A DNA stretch of 61,361 nt from Flavobacteriaceae bacterium (GCA_012959395.1 DUDG01000036.1:2059-63419); one strand, 5' to 3'; shown: positions 8,886 to 19,217, numbered from the stretch's first letter. Notes: generated from the sequence alone by a model not told the origin. Numbers and translations are program-made.

Positions 8886-11348
8886 CTAACTGCTTTTCCC
8901 GTTTAAAATTTTATTTAGCTTATTTAAAGAAGCTTCTAGATGAATTTTACTCATTTTGTCAGAAGATTTTTTAATTGATTTTTTAATATCATTTTTAAGT
9001 TCTAATAGTTGACTTAATGCAATACTTCTAATATCTGATTGACTCACTTTTACAGTTGTAACATAATTTCTGAAAGAGGGAGGGGTTGTCCCTTGTTCTT
9101 CATTCATTATGTATTCTAGTCTATCTAAGTAAGCAAGTTGTAAATTTCTTCTATAAACATCAATGTTTTTATTATTTTTTAATTCACTCCATATTCCTTT
9201 TCTTAAATCTGTCATCATTTCTAATAATGAATAAGCATTTTTACCGTTAATTGCTTCATTTTCAATCATTCTACCCATTCTGCCAAAATCTAAAATTCTA
9301 TTCAATGTTCTAGATTGAGTTGCTCTTATTCTATTAGTATTTCCAGCAAATTCAATTTTATTTAAAATATTAACATCAATCATCCAAGAGGGTGTTTCAA
9401 ATAATTGTTTTTGTAAAAAATTCATACAACTTTTCTGATGAGATTTATTTACATGAGTGTAAACAGCACCAGACTGGTCATAGGTTTTGTAATACTGATA
9501 AATACCTCCAATATTAGAACCTACATGCCCCATATACCTATTAAATTGTGATAGAACTTGTGCGTATATTGTGTTTAAATCCGCATAATCTTTACCATCT
9601 TCAGAAGTCCATTTTATTAAATTAGGAACAATTCTTTTTAAATTAAGAATCCCATATTCACTAGCCTTTACCGCATTATCTCCAAGATCTTCAGTTTGGG
9701 AACTTGGGTCGATACCAGCACTTCCAAATCTATGTAAAAGACTATCTTGATTGTCAAGAATCCATTTATCCAAAGTATCCTTTTCATCTTCAACATTTTT
9801 TGATTCAGGAATTGGTCTATATCCCCATTTGACAGCATGCTTATCATAAACTCCAATATTAGGCATAAGAGCTACACCTTTATCTTCTGGTTGAGCTATG
9901 TAGTTAAATCTAGCATAATCCATAATTGATGGAGCAGTTCCATATTTTTTAGTAAAGGTTGCAGACCTTAAAGAATCTACTGGGTAGGCACTACTACTAC
10001 CCATATTATGAGGCAATCCTATTGTATGACCAACTTCATGAGCTGAAACAAATCGAATTAATCTACCCATAACTTCATCTTTAAATGCAACTCCTCTAGC
10101 TTGTTCATTAATAGCAGAAGTTTGTACAAAAAACCAATTTCTTAGCAGAGTCATTACATTGTGATACCAATTTATATCAGATTCGAGAATTTCACCAGAT
10201 CTAGGATCACTTACATGTGGACCATTAGCATTGGGGATAGGTGATGCCAAATATCTTACTACAGAATACCTGACGTCTTCTGGACTCCAGTCTGGATCTT
10301 CTTCTTTTGAAGGAGGATCTTTCGCTATGATTGCATTTTTAAACCCTGCTTCTTCAAAAGCGACTTGCCAATCTTCGATTCCTTGTTTTATGTATTTCCT
10401 CCATTTAATGGGGGTTGCTCTATCAATATAGTATACTATTTGTTTTTTTGGTGTGACAAGTTCTCCATTTTTAAATTTTTCCAAATCTTCTTCTTTTATT
10501 TCTAGTCTCCACCTGTCCAAATACTTCAAAGATTTACTTTCTTGCGCATCTAAACCATAATCTACTTGACTACGAGCAAACCATCCAACTCTTTGATCAA
10601 AATGCCTTCTTTTCATTGGAACTTTTGGAAGTAAAATCATAGAGTTATTTATTTCCAAAGAAATAGCACCAACACTAGCATTTGACGGAGGATCGGAAGA
10701 ATTGTAAGTTTTTACAGACCTTGATTCAATATTTTGCGGATAACTCTTTAAGGATTCTATAAAAGACCTTTTTGAGTCAAGGTTTGAAATTTTATAACTT
10801 TTTCTTCTAGATTGTGGGAATCCTAAAGGCTTAACATCATCAGTAAAAAATTTTGTTACCTCGATAACTGATGCTGTGGAATCTTTATTTATCGCAGCTA
10901 TTTTAAAGCTATATAAAACAGGTTCAAAATTAGAGTTTAACACTGCTTCACTTACAGGTAAGGAATCATTTGCTACAACATTATGTGAAACTACTCTTAA
11001 TAATATAGTTTCATCTTTTTTATGCCATCTCAAAACCTGAGTATTTTGCTTTCCCCCACCAAAACCAATACCAGATGCAGTCTTAGCAATTCTTGTTACC
11101 ATCAACATTTCTCTACCTAGTAAAGAATCATTTATTTCATAGTAATATTTTTCTTTAACTTTATGCACATCAAAAAGGCCTTTATCAGTGACAGCATCTT
11201 TTGTAATTATATCTTTGTAAGATTTAGGCTTACTCGCTTCTTTGTTACTTTCTTTTTTTTCTTTGTCATCTGCTGAAGGTCGTTGAGCACTTAACTCAAA
11301 CGAAACAAATAAGATGAGTATTAGAGAATATACTAATGAATTTTTCAT
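8886..11348 (-). CDS. Secreted zinc-dependent metalloprotease (DUF5117/DUF5118 type)
   Basis: A large exported protease of 820 residues. The N-terminus is a Sec signal peptide ending around LSAQR. Next come domains like DUF5118 and DUF5117 (basic, strand-rich, with the GWFARSQVDYG element). The metallopeptidase core follows and carries the extended metzincin-like zinc motif HEVGHTIGLPHN, in which two or three His bind zinc and the Glu is catalytic. The region after it holds the Met-turn candidate SIMDYARFNY. The family is widespread in Bacteroidetes and partly uncharacterised; substrates are unknown. It probably works in the periplasm or outside the cell in peptide scavenging, which is inference. 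Confidence 0.88.
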   Translation of the reverse strand: MKNSLVYSLILILFVSFELSAQRPSADDKEKKESNKEASKPKSYKDIITKDAVTDKGLFDVHKVKEKYYYEINDSLLGREMLMVTRIAKTASGIGFGGGKQNTQVLRWHKKDETILLRVVSHNVVANDSLPVSEAVLNSNFEPVLYSFKIAAINKDSTASVIEVTKFFTDDVKPLGFPQSRRKSYKISNLDSKRSFIESLKSYPQNIESRSVKTYNSSDPPSNASVGAISLEINNSMILLPKVPMKRRHFDQRVGWFARSQVDYGLDAQESKSLKYLDRWRLEIKEEDLEKFKNGELVTPKKQIVYYIDRATPIKWRKYIKQGIEDWQVAFEEAGFKNAIIAKDPPSKEEDPDWSPEDVRYSVVRYLASPIPNANGPHVSDPRSGEILESDINWYHNVMTLLRNWFFVQTSAINEQARGVAFKDEVMGRLIRFVSAHEVGHTIGLPHNMGSSSAYPVDSLRSATFTKKYGTAPSIMDYARFNYIAQPEDKGVALMPNIGVYDKHAVKWGYRPIPESKNVEDEKDTLDKWILDNQDSLLHRFGSAGIDPSSQTEDLGDNAVKASEYGILNLKRIVPNLIKWTSEDGKDYADLNTIYAQVLSQFNRYMGHVGSNIGGIYQYYKTYDQSGAVYTHVNKSHQKSCMNFLQKQLFETPSWMIDVNILNKIEFAGNTNRIRATQSRTLNRILDFGRMGRMIENEAINGKNAYSLLEMMTDLRKGIWSELKNNKNIDVYRRNLQLAYLDRLEYIMNEEQGTTPPSFRNYVTTVKVSQSDIRSIALSQLLELKNDIKKSIKKSSDKMSKIHLEASLNKLNKILNGKSS

Positions 11349-11518
11349 GATTTATTTTTTATGCAGTAGAAGATATTAAATTAATCTGAATTTTTTATAT
11401 AATTTTTATATAATAAAGAAGTGCAAAAACTAATTAATAATAAAAGATATGCGTAAGTATGTTTTGACAATGAACTTAATAATAAAATAATAAGAAAAAT
11501 ATGATTTAAAAATAGATT

Positions 11519-13216
11519 TTAATTAAACCATTTCTCTACATCTTCTAATTGTAGCGGGTCTATAGTTAATTTGTTTTTTTTCCTATATCCATTTAGTTTC
11601 TGATGAACTTGAGTTGGCTTTTCAGAAAGTAAATTTTCTATGTTTGAATATAATTCCATAATATGTTCAATCCATTTTTCATCAACTCCTATTTTAATAA
11701 AACCTTCTTTTTTTGACTTTGGTTTAGAAACTTCTGGTTTCATTTGAGGGAAAAAAATAACTTCTTGAATAGATTTATTATCCGTAAATAACATTACTAA
11801 ACGGTCAATTCCAATTCCGATTCCAGATGTTGGAGGCATCCCATATTCTAGTGCTCTTATAAAATCATTATCAATAAACATTGCTTCATCATCTCCTTTT
11901 TCAGAAAGCTTTAGTTGCTCTTCGAACCTAGATAATTGATCAATAGGATCATTTAATTCAGAATATGCATTAGCAAGTTCTTTTCCATTAACTAAAAGCT
12001 CAAACCTTTCAGTAAGTCTAGGATTATCACGATGCTCTTTTGTTAAGGGACTCATTTCCTTTGGATAGTCTGTTATAAATGTAGGTTGAACATAATGATG
12101 TTCACATTTTGCACCAAATATTTCGTCAATTAATTTTCCTGTACCCATAGTTTTATCTACATCAATACCAAAATTCTTTGCAGTTTCAAACATTTGTTTT
12201 TCATCAAAACCAGAAATTTCAATTCCAGTATGCTCTTTTATAGAATCTAAAATACTAATTCTTTTATATGGAGCTTTAAAATCAATTGTATTATCTCCCA
12301 ATATAACTTTACTGGTTCCATTTAAATCACTTGCAATTTTTTCAAGTAAATTTTCAGTAGTTTCCATCATCCAGAAATAATCTTTGTAAGCAACATAAAG
12401 CTCAACCATTGTAAACTCAGGATTATGTGTTCTGTCCATACCTTCATTTCTGAATGATTTTGCGAATTCATATACTCCATCAAATCCTCCAACAATTAAT
12501 CTTTTAAGATATAATTCATTGGCTATTCTTAAATATAGTGGAATATTTAAAGCATTATGATGTGTAATAAATGGTCTAGCAGAAGCGCCACCTGGAATTG
12601 ATTGAAGAATGGGTGTTTCAACTTCAAGATATTCTTTATCATTAAAAAAAGATCTTATTATGTTGATGATCTTAGTTCTTTTTAAAAAAGTCTCTTTTAT
12701 TTTAGGGTTTACAATTAAATCTACATATCTCTGTCTATAACGAAGTTCAGGGTCAGTAAATTCATCAAAGACATTACCCTCTGAGTCACTTTTAGGGAGA
12801 GGGAGAGGTCTTAAAGATTTACTTAAAACAGTGAATTTTTTGACTGAAATTGTTTTTTCACCAACCTTTGTTGTAAATAAATTTCCTTCAATTCCAATTA
12901 TGTCTCCAATGTCTAGAAGTTTTTTATAAACTTCATTGTACATCAACTTATCTTCACTAGGGCAAATTTTATCTCTGTTGAAGTATAACTGAATCTTTCC
13001 TTGACTATCTTGAATTTCGGCAAAACTAGCTTTTCCTTGAATTCTTCTTGACATTAATCTACCGGCAATTGAAACAGATTGATTATCAGTAAAATTTGAA
13101 ATGATTTTACTAGTATAAGTATTTACAGGAAATAGAGCGGCAGGATAAGGATCTAATCCATATTCACGAAGTTTATTTAACTTTTCTCTTCTTATAATCT
13201 CTTGCTCTGATAGCAT
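11519..13216 (-). CDS. lysS: Lysine--tRNA ligase (class II)
   Basis: Class II lysyl-tRNA synthetase. An N-terminal OB-fold anticodon-binding domain (about residues 50-160, with IAGRLMSRRIQGKASFAE) precedes the catalytic domain. Class II motifs are visible: motif 2 as FRNEGMDRTHNPEFTMVE and motif 3 as GIGIGIDRLVMLF. At 565 residues it is longer than E. coli LysS because of a C-terminal extension of about 75 residues, a feature I associate with Bacteroidetes versions. A promoter-like pair lies just upstream (13239-13268). The gene appears monocistronic. Confidence 0.96.
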   Translation of the reverse strand: MLSEQEIIRREKLNKLREYGLDPYPAALFPVNTYTSKIISNFTDNQSVSIAGRLMSRRIQGKASFAEIQDSQGKIQLYFNRDKICPSEDKLMYNEVYKKLLDIGDIIGIEGNLFTTKVGEKTISVKKFTVLSKSLRPLPLPKSDSEGNVFDEFTDPELRYRQRYVDLIVNPKIKETFLKRTKIINIIRSFFNDKEYLEVETPILQSIPGGASARPFITHHNALNIPLYLRIANELYLKRLIVGGFDGVYEFAKSFRNEGMDRTHNPEFTMVELYVAYKDYFWMMETTENLLEKIASDLNGTSKVILGDNTIDFKAPYKRISILDSIKEHTGIEISGFDEKQMFETAKNFGIDVDKTMGTGKLIDEIFGAKCEHHYVQPTFITDYPKEMSPLTKEHRDNPRLTERFELLVNGKELANAYSELNDPIDQLSRFEEQLKLSEKGDDEAMFIDNDFIRALEYGMPPTSGIGIGIDRLVMLFTDNKSIQEVIFFPQMKPEVSKPKSKKEGFIKIGVDEKWIEHIMELYSNIENLLSEKPTQVHQKLNGYRKKNKLTIDPLQLEDVEKWFN

Positions 13217-13238
13217 AGTTTAAAATTTATTTTTTTAT

Positions 13239-13268
13239 CAAAGATAAGGAATCGAATAGAAGCTACAA
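13239..13268 (-). promoter_or_regulatory. Promoter of lysS (TTG-N19-TATCTTTG)
   Basis: On the minus strand a TTG (13266-13268) is followed, after exactly 19 bases, by TATCTTTG (13239-13246), matching the Bacteroidetes promoter TTG-N17-19-TANNTTTG. The box ends 22 bp before the lysS ATG. This is the best two-part promoter match I found in the window. Confidence 0.6.
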
Positions 13269-13321
13269 CTAAGATATTTTTTTTCATATAGATAATATAT
13301 ATTAGCATTAAAATTTACAAT

Positions 13322-13480
13322 TTGAGTTTTTGGAGAGTTTTATTATCTATCATTTTTCCACCTTTTTCAGTTTTAGATAGGGGTTGTGGTTCCTTTTTAA
13401 TAGTGTTTATTTTAACTTTGTGTGGTTGGGTGCCAGGTGTTATTGCAGCTTTAGTTATTTTAAATAATCCTAAAAAATAA
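13322..13480 (+). CDS. YqaE/Pmp3-family small membrane protein (TTG start)
   Basis: A 52-residue protein starting at a TTG codon. It has the two-helix Pmp3/YqaE (UPF0057) pattern: IIFPPFSVLDRGCG in the first helix and turn, then LTLCGWVPGVIAAL in the second. Family members are small plasma-membrane proteolipids linked in other organisms to salt stress and membrane potential. The usual charged pair after FPP is kept (D-R), and the short C-terminal NNPKK is complete. No in-frame ATG exists upstream, so TTG is the only sensible start. It lies 8 bp before lipB on the same strand and is probably co-transcribed with it. Confidence 0.85.
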   Translation: MSFWRVLLSIIFPPFSVLDRGCGSFLIVFILTLCGWVPGVIAALVILNNPKK

Positions 13481-13488
13481 TTTTATAA

Positions 13489-14196
13489 ATGAATAAATCT
13501 ATTATAGTCCATGATTTAGGTTTAGTTGAATATGAAAAAGCTTTAGAATATCAATTAAATCTATTTAATGAAATAATAGAGTCTAAATTAAGTAATAGAA
13601 GAAGTAACTCTAATATTATAACGAAAAATCATTTAGTTTTTGTGGAGCACCCACATGTTTATACTTTAGGAAAAAGTGGAGAAATTAAAAATTTGTTATT
13701 AAATAAAGAAGAATTAGAAAAGAAGGGTATCAAATTTTATTATACTAATCGTGGTGGCGATATAACTTGTCATGGACCAGGTCAGGTAGTTTGTTACCCA
13801 ATTATTGATTTGGATAATTTTTTCACAGATATACATAAATATTTAAGGTTTCTAGAAGAAGTCGTCATTTTAACTTTAAATGAACTTGGAATTAATGGAG
13901 AAAGAAGTATTAATGAAACGGGTGTATGGTTAGACGCTAATTCTTTTGAAGCTAGAAAAATTTGTGCTATGGGTGTTAAGGCAAGCAGATGGGTTACAAT
14001 GCATGGTTTAGCTTTAAATGTAAATAATGATTTAAGCTTTTTTGACAATATTATACCATGTGGAATTTCAAATAAATCAATAACTTCTATTGCAAAAGAA
14101 TCAAATAAAAAAATAGATATAGATTTGGTTAAAAATAAAATAATCGATAATTTTTTAACTATTTTTTCAGCTAAATTAATTGATCGAATAAACTAA
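13489..14196 (+). CDS. lipB: Octanoyltransferase LipB
   Basis: LipB moves octanoyl groups from acyl carrier protein onto lipoyl domains, the first step of endogenous lipoylation; lipA in this window supplies the second. Diagnostic blocks are RGGDITCHGPGQVV, the lysine in GVKASRWVTMHG and the catalytic cysteine in IIPCGIS. The 235-residue length is normal. The end overlaps the convergent 796-residue lipoprotein gene by 21 bp. Confidence 0.96.
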   Translation: MNKSIIVHDLGLVEYEKALEYQLNLFNEIIESKLSNRRSNSNIITKNHLVFVEHPHVYTLGKSGEIKNLLLNKEELEKKGIKFYYTNRGGDITCHGPGQVVCYPIIDLDNFFTDIHKYLRFLEEVVILTLNELGINGERSINETGVWLDANSFEARKICAMGVKASRWVTMHGLALNVNNDLSFFDNIIPCGISNKSITSIAKESNKKIDIDLVKNKIIDNFLTIFSAKLIDRIN

Positions 14197-16566
14197 AACT
14201 TCATTAGATTCACCAGAAGAGCTAATGAATTTCTCCCCTTTCTTATTAATAGAGAAATCAATTGAATTAGTTCCAAATACTGGAAAGCTATCAATTAAAT
14301 TAGTTTTAGAATCAAAGAGGTATATTTTTTCTTGATCTTTATCAGTAATTGATATAAAATCTTGATTTTTAATCTTGAATATTTTTGGACTTGTGTAATT
14401 GCCAAAAGGAAGTTCTATTATCTTATCATTGATTGTTACAATATTTTCAGAAATAGTAACTAGGTTATTGTTGTTAGCTGTAATTAAATATGATGTTTCA
14501 AGTGGGAGAGGTTTTTTCGATATTTTCCCATTAACATCTATTCTTACCAAATTATTAAATCGATCAATAGTTATAAATGAATTTTGGTTAATAAAAATTT
14601 CTTGACCACTTACATTCAAATTTTCAGGAATTTTTACTCGAATATTTCCTCTTCTATCTGTTATATATAATTTCTTCTCAGTATTTATTATTAAGTAATC
14701 TTTTGATCCAATTCTAAAATGTTTTGGAGGGTTGCTAATTTTACTTTTAATATTCTTTTTATTAAAACCATTAACTCTTTTTAATTTGGAATCCAACATT
14801 TGAATGTCTCCCCCACTATTCGTTAAAAATCTATAATTCTTTATATTATCATAATCAAAAATAGCAAGACCTTGGCTTGATTTTTTTTTATGATTAATTT
14901 TTTTAACTGTATTCCCATTTTTATCCAAAATAATGAAACTATTTTCAGTATTAAATGCGTATTGCAAACGACCATTTTTATAAAGATCTATTTGAAAAAT
15001 CTCTCCTATTATTCTAGATTTAAGTTGCTTTTCCCAAATTAATTCTCCACTGTTGGAAATTAAATATAAATTCTTCAAGTCATCTTGAGTAATAATTTCT
15101 TTTTCTTTTGAGATATAATTTGTTACTAGCTTAGGATTTAAATGAATTGGACTCTTTAATTTTAAACTGAATAACAGGTTAGCTCCTAAATAATTAGTCA
15201 TATTCTCTGATTTCTCAATTGTATGAGTATTGTAAATTATTTCATCATCTAATAGTAAATGATTAATCCAAAAAGGAAAATCTTCTTTTAAAACACCAAA
15301 TTTTTCAAATAAATTATCGTTAAATTTTTCAAGATTATAAATTTTTAAATGATTGCTTTTTTTAGGAATTTTTGAATAGATTTCATTAAATTTTAAAGAA
15401 TTATTAATGGTTGATTCGTTAGTAAAATTTAAAATCATTTTTTCTATACTACCTTTATTTTTAGTCAAAATCAGAATGTCATTTAATATTGTTAAATAAT
15501 TTTTATCAAAAGGTTTGTAAAAATTATCAATTGTATTTGAATTAAATAGAGGAATTGAAAGCACATAAATTTTTTTATTTCTATAGGTATAGCTACTTTC
15601 TGTAGAGTTTTGAATTTTAAAATTCAATAATTCTTTATTATTAAAACTAAAAGTTGAGATTGAATCCTTGTTTAAAACAATAGAACCAATTTCAAATATA
15701 TCAAATAACAAAGAATCATTTTTAATTAATTCAAGCTTGTCTAATGAATAATTTTTTTCAACATTTTTTAAATATTGAGAGTGGTTGTAACTAAATCTTT
15801 CAAATTGATCAAAATTATTTGGAACAATTTGAATAATGTCTGAAATGGTTGGATCTATTTCACTCAAGTTATTAATTTTTCTTGGAATAGAATCTTTTTT
15901 AAATGATAGTCCATTAATCATTAATTGATTTTGATTAAAATCTATGTCAAATTGAAACCAATCTGAAATATCAGAAATTTTAAAAAAATCTAAAAATTCA
16001 AATTTGTCAATATATTGCTTCAATTTATCAGAAATGAATAATGAAATATTGGTGTTAGATATTTTATATAATTTATCAAAATCATTGCCTCTATTGCTAG
16101 CTATATGGTTAGAGTCTCTTAAAGAGTTTTCAATTAAAAGTTTATTTATAGATTCTATATAAATCCCATTTTTTTCAGATGAGTAATATGTTTTATTGTT
16201 TTTATTTAATTTTTTAATTAGAAATCCGTTATATTTTATAGAATCCTCTATTATTTCATTTTTTAATTCTATAACATTTTCTAAATCTGTTAATAGAATG
16301 TGTTGTAGGCTATTCTTGCCAATATTATGGTAGCTAATTAAGATAGGTTTATTAGAAAATTTATTTGAAATAGAGTCAAGATTAATATCTACTATAGATT
16401 TAAAATTATTATAAAAAATTTCTGATTTAGTTTCTTTAATAGATTCATACTTAATTAAAAGCAAAGGGTTGGTGGGAACAAGATCTAATAAAGTTGTTGT
16501 TTTCTGATAACTATTTTCACAGCTAATAATTGATAAAGTCAACAGAATTAATAATATTTTTTTCAT
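14176..16566 (-). CDS. Large lipoprotein of unknown function with a C-terminal propeller-like region
   Basis: A 796-residue protein I do not recognise as a named family. The signal peptide ends in ISC (Cys16), so it should be a lipoprotein. Residues from about 20 to 480 are Asn/Lys/Ser-rich alternating strands with no known motif. From about residue 505 to the end there are repeated short strand units of the form 'Y-I-x-x-x-x-G-x-I/L', such as YLISNSGELIWEK and FIILDKNGNTVKK, resembling PQQ- or WD-like beta-propeller blades. This suggests an outer-membrane-associated scaffold or binding protein. It is followed by rnhB upstream on the same strand with a 52-bp gap. No enzyme signature was found. 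Confidence 0.7.
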   Translation of the reverse strand: MKKILLILLTLSIISCENSYQKTTTLLDLVPTNPLLLIKYESIKETKSEIFYNNFKSIVDINLDSISNKFSNKPILISYHNIGKNSLQHILLTDLENVIELKNEIIEDSIKYNGFLIKKLNKNNKTYYSSEKNGIYIESINKLLIENSLRDSNHIASNRGNDFDKLYKISNTNISLFISDKLKQYIDKFEFLDFFKISDISDWFQFDIDFNQNQLMINGLSFKKDSIPRKINNLSEIDPTISDIIQIVPNNFDQFERFSYNHSQYLKNVEKNYSLDKLELIKNDSLLFDIFEIGSIVLNKDSISTFSFNNKELLNFKIQNSTESSYTYRNKKIYVLSIPLFNSNTIDNFYKPFDKNYLTILNDILILTKNKGSIEKMILNFTNESTINNSLKFNEIYSKIPKKSNHLKIYNLEKFNDNLFEKFGVLKEDFPFWINHLLLDDEIIYNTHTIEKSENMTNYLGANLLFSLKLKSPIHLNPKLVTNYISKEKEIITQDDLKNLYLISNSGELIWEKQLKSRIIGEIFQIDLYKNGRLQYAFNTENSFIILDKNGNTVKKINHKKKSSQGLAIFDYDNIKNYRFLTNSGGDIQMLDSKLKRVNGFNKKNIKSKISNPPKHFRIGSKDYLIINTEKKLYITDRRGNIRVKIPENLNVSGQEIFINQNSFITIDRFNNLVRIDVNGKISKKPLPLETSYLITANNNNLVTISENIVTINDKIIELPFGNYTSPKIFKIKNQDFISITDKDQEKIYLFDSKTNLIDSFPVFGTNSIDFSINKKGEKFISSSGESNEVLVYSIN

Positions 16567-16618
16567 TTCAATTATAAGTGTAAATGTAATGAACTCTTAA
16601 ATTAATTTCTAATTGATT

Positions 16619-17191
16619 TTAAATCAACTTAAAACTTTTTCTATGATGTACTGAAATACCATGTTTTCTTATAGCCTCTCTGTGGGCTTTGGTAGGATAA
16701 CCTTTATTTTGACCCCATCCATATTCCGGATTATTTTTTGAAAGCTTAAACATTAAATCATCTCTGCTTGTTTTAGCTAAAATTGAAGCAGCTGCAATGC
16801 TCATGTATTTAGAATCTCCTTTTATTATGCATTTAAAAGGAATTTTATTATGTGAATTAAATTTATTTCCATCAACAATTATGAATTCTGGTTTTAATTT
16901 TAGCTTTCTAATGGCTTGATTCATTGCTAAAATTGAAGCCTTTAAAATATTTATTTCATCAATTTTCTTTACAGAAACATGTGATACAGCATAGTCAATA
17001 GCATTATCAATTATAATTTTTTTTAAAATATTTCTTGATTTTAGTGAAAGTAATTTTGAATCATTTAAAATTTTATTTTTAAAATTTTTTGGCAAAATCA
17101 CTACTGCAGCTGTTACTGGGCCGGCAAGACATCCTCTCCCAGCTTCATCAGTTCCACATTCAATATAGCTAGAAAAAAAGGGCTTTAACAT
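16619..17191 (-). CDS. rnhB: Ribonuclease HII
   Basis: RNase HII cuts RNA in RNA-DNA hybrids and starts removal of single misincorporated ribonucleotides. The active-site block GTDEAGRGCLAGP near residues 13-25 provides the Asp-Glu pair. IIVDGNKF carries the third acidic residue, and the region around AAASILAKTSRDD carries the final Asp. The 190-residue length is normal, and the C-terminus GYPTKAH...HRKSF is typical. It probably shares a transcript with the downstream unknown lipoprotein. Confidence 0.96.
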   Translation of the reverse strand: MLKPFFSSYIECGTDEAGRGCLAGPVTAAVVILPKNFKNKILNDSKLLSLKSRNILKKIIIDNAIDYAVSHVSVKKIDEINILKASILAMNQAIRKLKLKPEFIIVDGNKFNSHNKIPFKCIIKGDSKYMSIAAASILAKTSRDDLMFKLSKNNPEYGWGQNKGYPTKAHREAIRKHGISVHHRKSFKLI

Positions 17192-17270
17192 AATTTTATT
17201 TAATCTAAAAATAGATAATATTTAAAATATAAGTAAAATGAAATTAATAACTTTACTCTAAATTATTTCA

Positions 17271-19217
17271 ATGAGAGCTTGTTCTTTATTTTCTTTAATA
17301 TTTTTTTTCTGTATAGGTACTTTGTATTGTCAAGAAGATGAAGGGATTAGTTCTTTTAAGAATATGTTTAAATCTAATTCGGATTCTATTACTAAATCTA
17401 AATTACCTGATATAAAAAAATACATAATTTTAAATAGTATTAAGGACTCTACTTATCTTGATACAACCTTGTCTATTAAAAAACATTATAAGTTTAATTA
17501 CATAAGAAAAGATGATTTTGAACTTCTAAAATTTTCTAATATCGGTCAAACTTACAATGCTTTGACACACCATTATGAAGAACAATCTTTTTTACCATCA
17601 GTTAGTTTTTCTTCTAAAAAATATGCTTATTTGAAATCAGAGGACATTAATTATTATTATGTTCCTACACCATTGACTGAACTATTGTTTAAAACAGTAA
17701 TGGAGCAAGGACAATTTACTGATGCTTTTTTTACTTCAAATGTTTCAGAAAAATTAAATTTTTCTATTGCTTTTAAAGGATTGAGATCTTTAGGAAACTA
17801 TCAAAATATTCTTGCTGGTTCAAAAAATTTTAGATTCACAGTCAATTATAATTCAACTTATAACAGATATAATTTTAAAATGCATGTTGTTAATCAAAAT
17901 TATGAGAATAAAGAAAATGGAGGATTAACGGATTCTTCAATAGTTGATTTTGAATCTGAAGACCAATTATTTAATGAGAGATCTAAACTTTCCGTGAAAT
18001 TTGAAGATGCCATAAACAATTTTTCTAGTAAAAGATATTATTTTGATCATCAATTTTCTTTATCTAAGAAGAAAGACTCTGTTAAACAAAATAATTTGTC
18101 AATTGGGCATAAATTTGAATATGAAACTTTATACAACTCTTTTTATCAAAGCTCTGCTAGTAATTATTATGGTAATCTCAGCTTAGGAATAAATATAGTA
18201 AATGATAAAACAGAACTTAAAAGTACTTTAAACGAGTTTTATACATATTTAAATTCAAATCTTTTTGGAAAAATCAAACTAATTTATACTAATTATAATT
18301 ACAATTATATATCAAACTCATTATCAAATGATTCCAAAGGTTTTGATCAAAATGAAAATGCAATTTCATTTAAAGTAAATAAAAATATTTTTGAGCATAA
18401 ATTAAAAGGAAAAATCACAAAAAATCTTTTTGGCGATAGGCTAGGAGATCTAATCGATTTTAATATTACTTCATTAAAAAACGAAAATTTTATATATCTA
18501 ATAGGGTTAAACATTGTCACTAAACATCCTGGATTTTATTATGAATTATATAAAAGTAGTTATGATGATTTAAATTGGGAAAATGAATTAAAAAAAACAC
18601 AAACTAATAATATTTATTTAAGTATTAATTCTCATTTAGCAGGTTATTTTAGATTTGATTTTAGAATAATTAATGATTACACTTATTTTTATTTACTTAG
18701 TGAAGATAAAGTAGGGGAGCCTGAAAACAAAAGTCTAATTCCAAAAGTTAATCAGTTGGATTCAACTATAGAATATTTAAAAATCAAATGGCAAAAAGAA
18801 TTTAAGTTAGGAAAGTTTAGTTTAGATAATTCATTAGTATATCAAAAAGTTAACCAAAATGGCAATATTTTAAATTTACCTGAATTTTTATCTAGAAATA
18901 CAATTTATTATTCCAATACTATCTTAAAAGGAGCTATGTTTTTTCAAACTGGAGTAAGTGTTAAGTATTTTTCGAAGTATTATTCTAATGAATATAACCC
19001 ATTAATTAGTTCATTTCATATTCAAAATAAAAAGCAAATTGGAGGATTCCCTTTAATTGATTTTTTTGTTAATGCAAAAATAAAACAGACTAGATTGTTT
19101 TTAAAAGCAGAACATTTTAATTCAAGTTTAACAGGAAATAATTTTTATTCTTCACCTTCTTATCCTTATAGAGATTTTTCTATTAGATTTGGGTTGGTTT
19201 GGAATTTTTTTAATTAA
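17271..19217 (+). CDS. Porin_10-type outer-membrane beta-barrel protein
   Basis: A 648-residue exported protein with a Sec signal peptide ending near LYCQ. The sequence matches the Bacteroidetes 'putative porin' pattern (Pfam Porin_10): a conserved region with FSNIGQTYNALTH, YVPTPLTELLFKT and GQFTDAFFTSNVSEK, then many alternating aromatic strands. It ends in Phe-Phe-Asn after a FGLVWNF strand, as expected for an outer-membrane barrel. The gene is divergent from rnhB, an arrangement I remember from other Bacteroidetes. Transported solute unknown. Confidence 0.85.
   Translation: MRACSLFSLIFFFCIGTLYCQEDEGISSFKNMFKSNSDSITKSKLPDIKKYIILNSIKDSTYLDTTLSIKKHYKFNYIRKDDFELLKFSNIGQTYNALTHHYEEQSFLPSVSFSSKKYAYLKSEDINYYYVPTPLTELLFKTVMEQGQFTDAFFTSNVSEKLNFSIAFKGLRSLGNYQNILAGSKNFRFTVNYNSTYNRYNFKMHVVNQNYENKENGGLTDSSIVDFESEDQLFNERSKLSVKFEDAINNFSSKRYYFDHQFSLSKKKDSVKQNNLSIGHKFEYETLYNSFYQSSASNYYGNLSLGINIVNDKTELKSTLNEFYTYLNSNLFGKIKLIYTNYNYNYISNSLSNDSKGFDQNENAISFKVNKNIFEHKLKGKITKNLFGDRLGDLIDFNITSLKNENFIYLIGLNIVTKHPGFYYELYKSSYDDLNWENELKKTQTNNIYLSINSHLAGYFRFDFRIINDYTYFYLLSEDKVGEPENKSLIPKVNQLDSTIEYLKIKWQKEFKLGKFSLDNSLVYQKVNQNGNILNLPEFLSRNTIYYSNTILKGAMFFQTGVSVKYFSKYYSNEYNPLISSFHIQNKKQIGGFPLIDFFVNAKIKQTRLFLKAEHFNSSLTGNNFYSSPSYPYRDFSIRFGLVWNFFN

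Noticed and set aside
11349-11518. Extra gene between lysS and the metalloprotease
   Set aside because: 170 bp of A/T-rich sequence with no frame of useful length and no motif.
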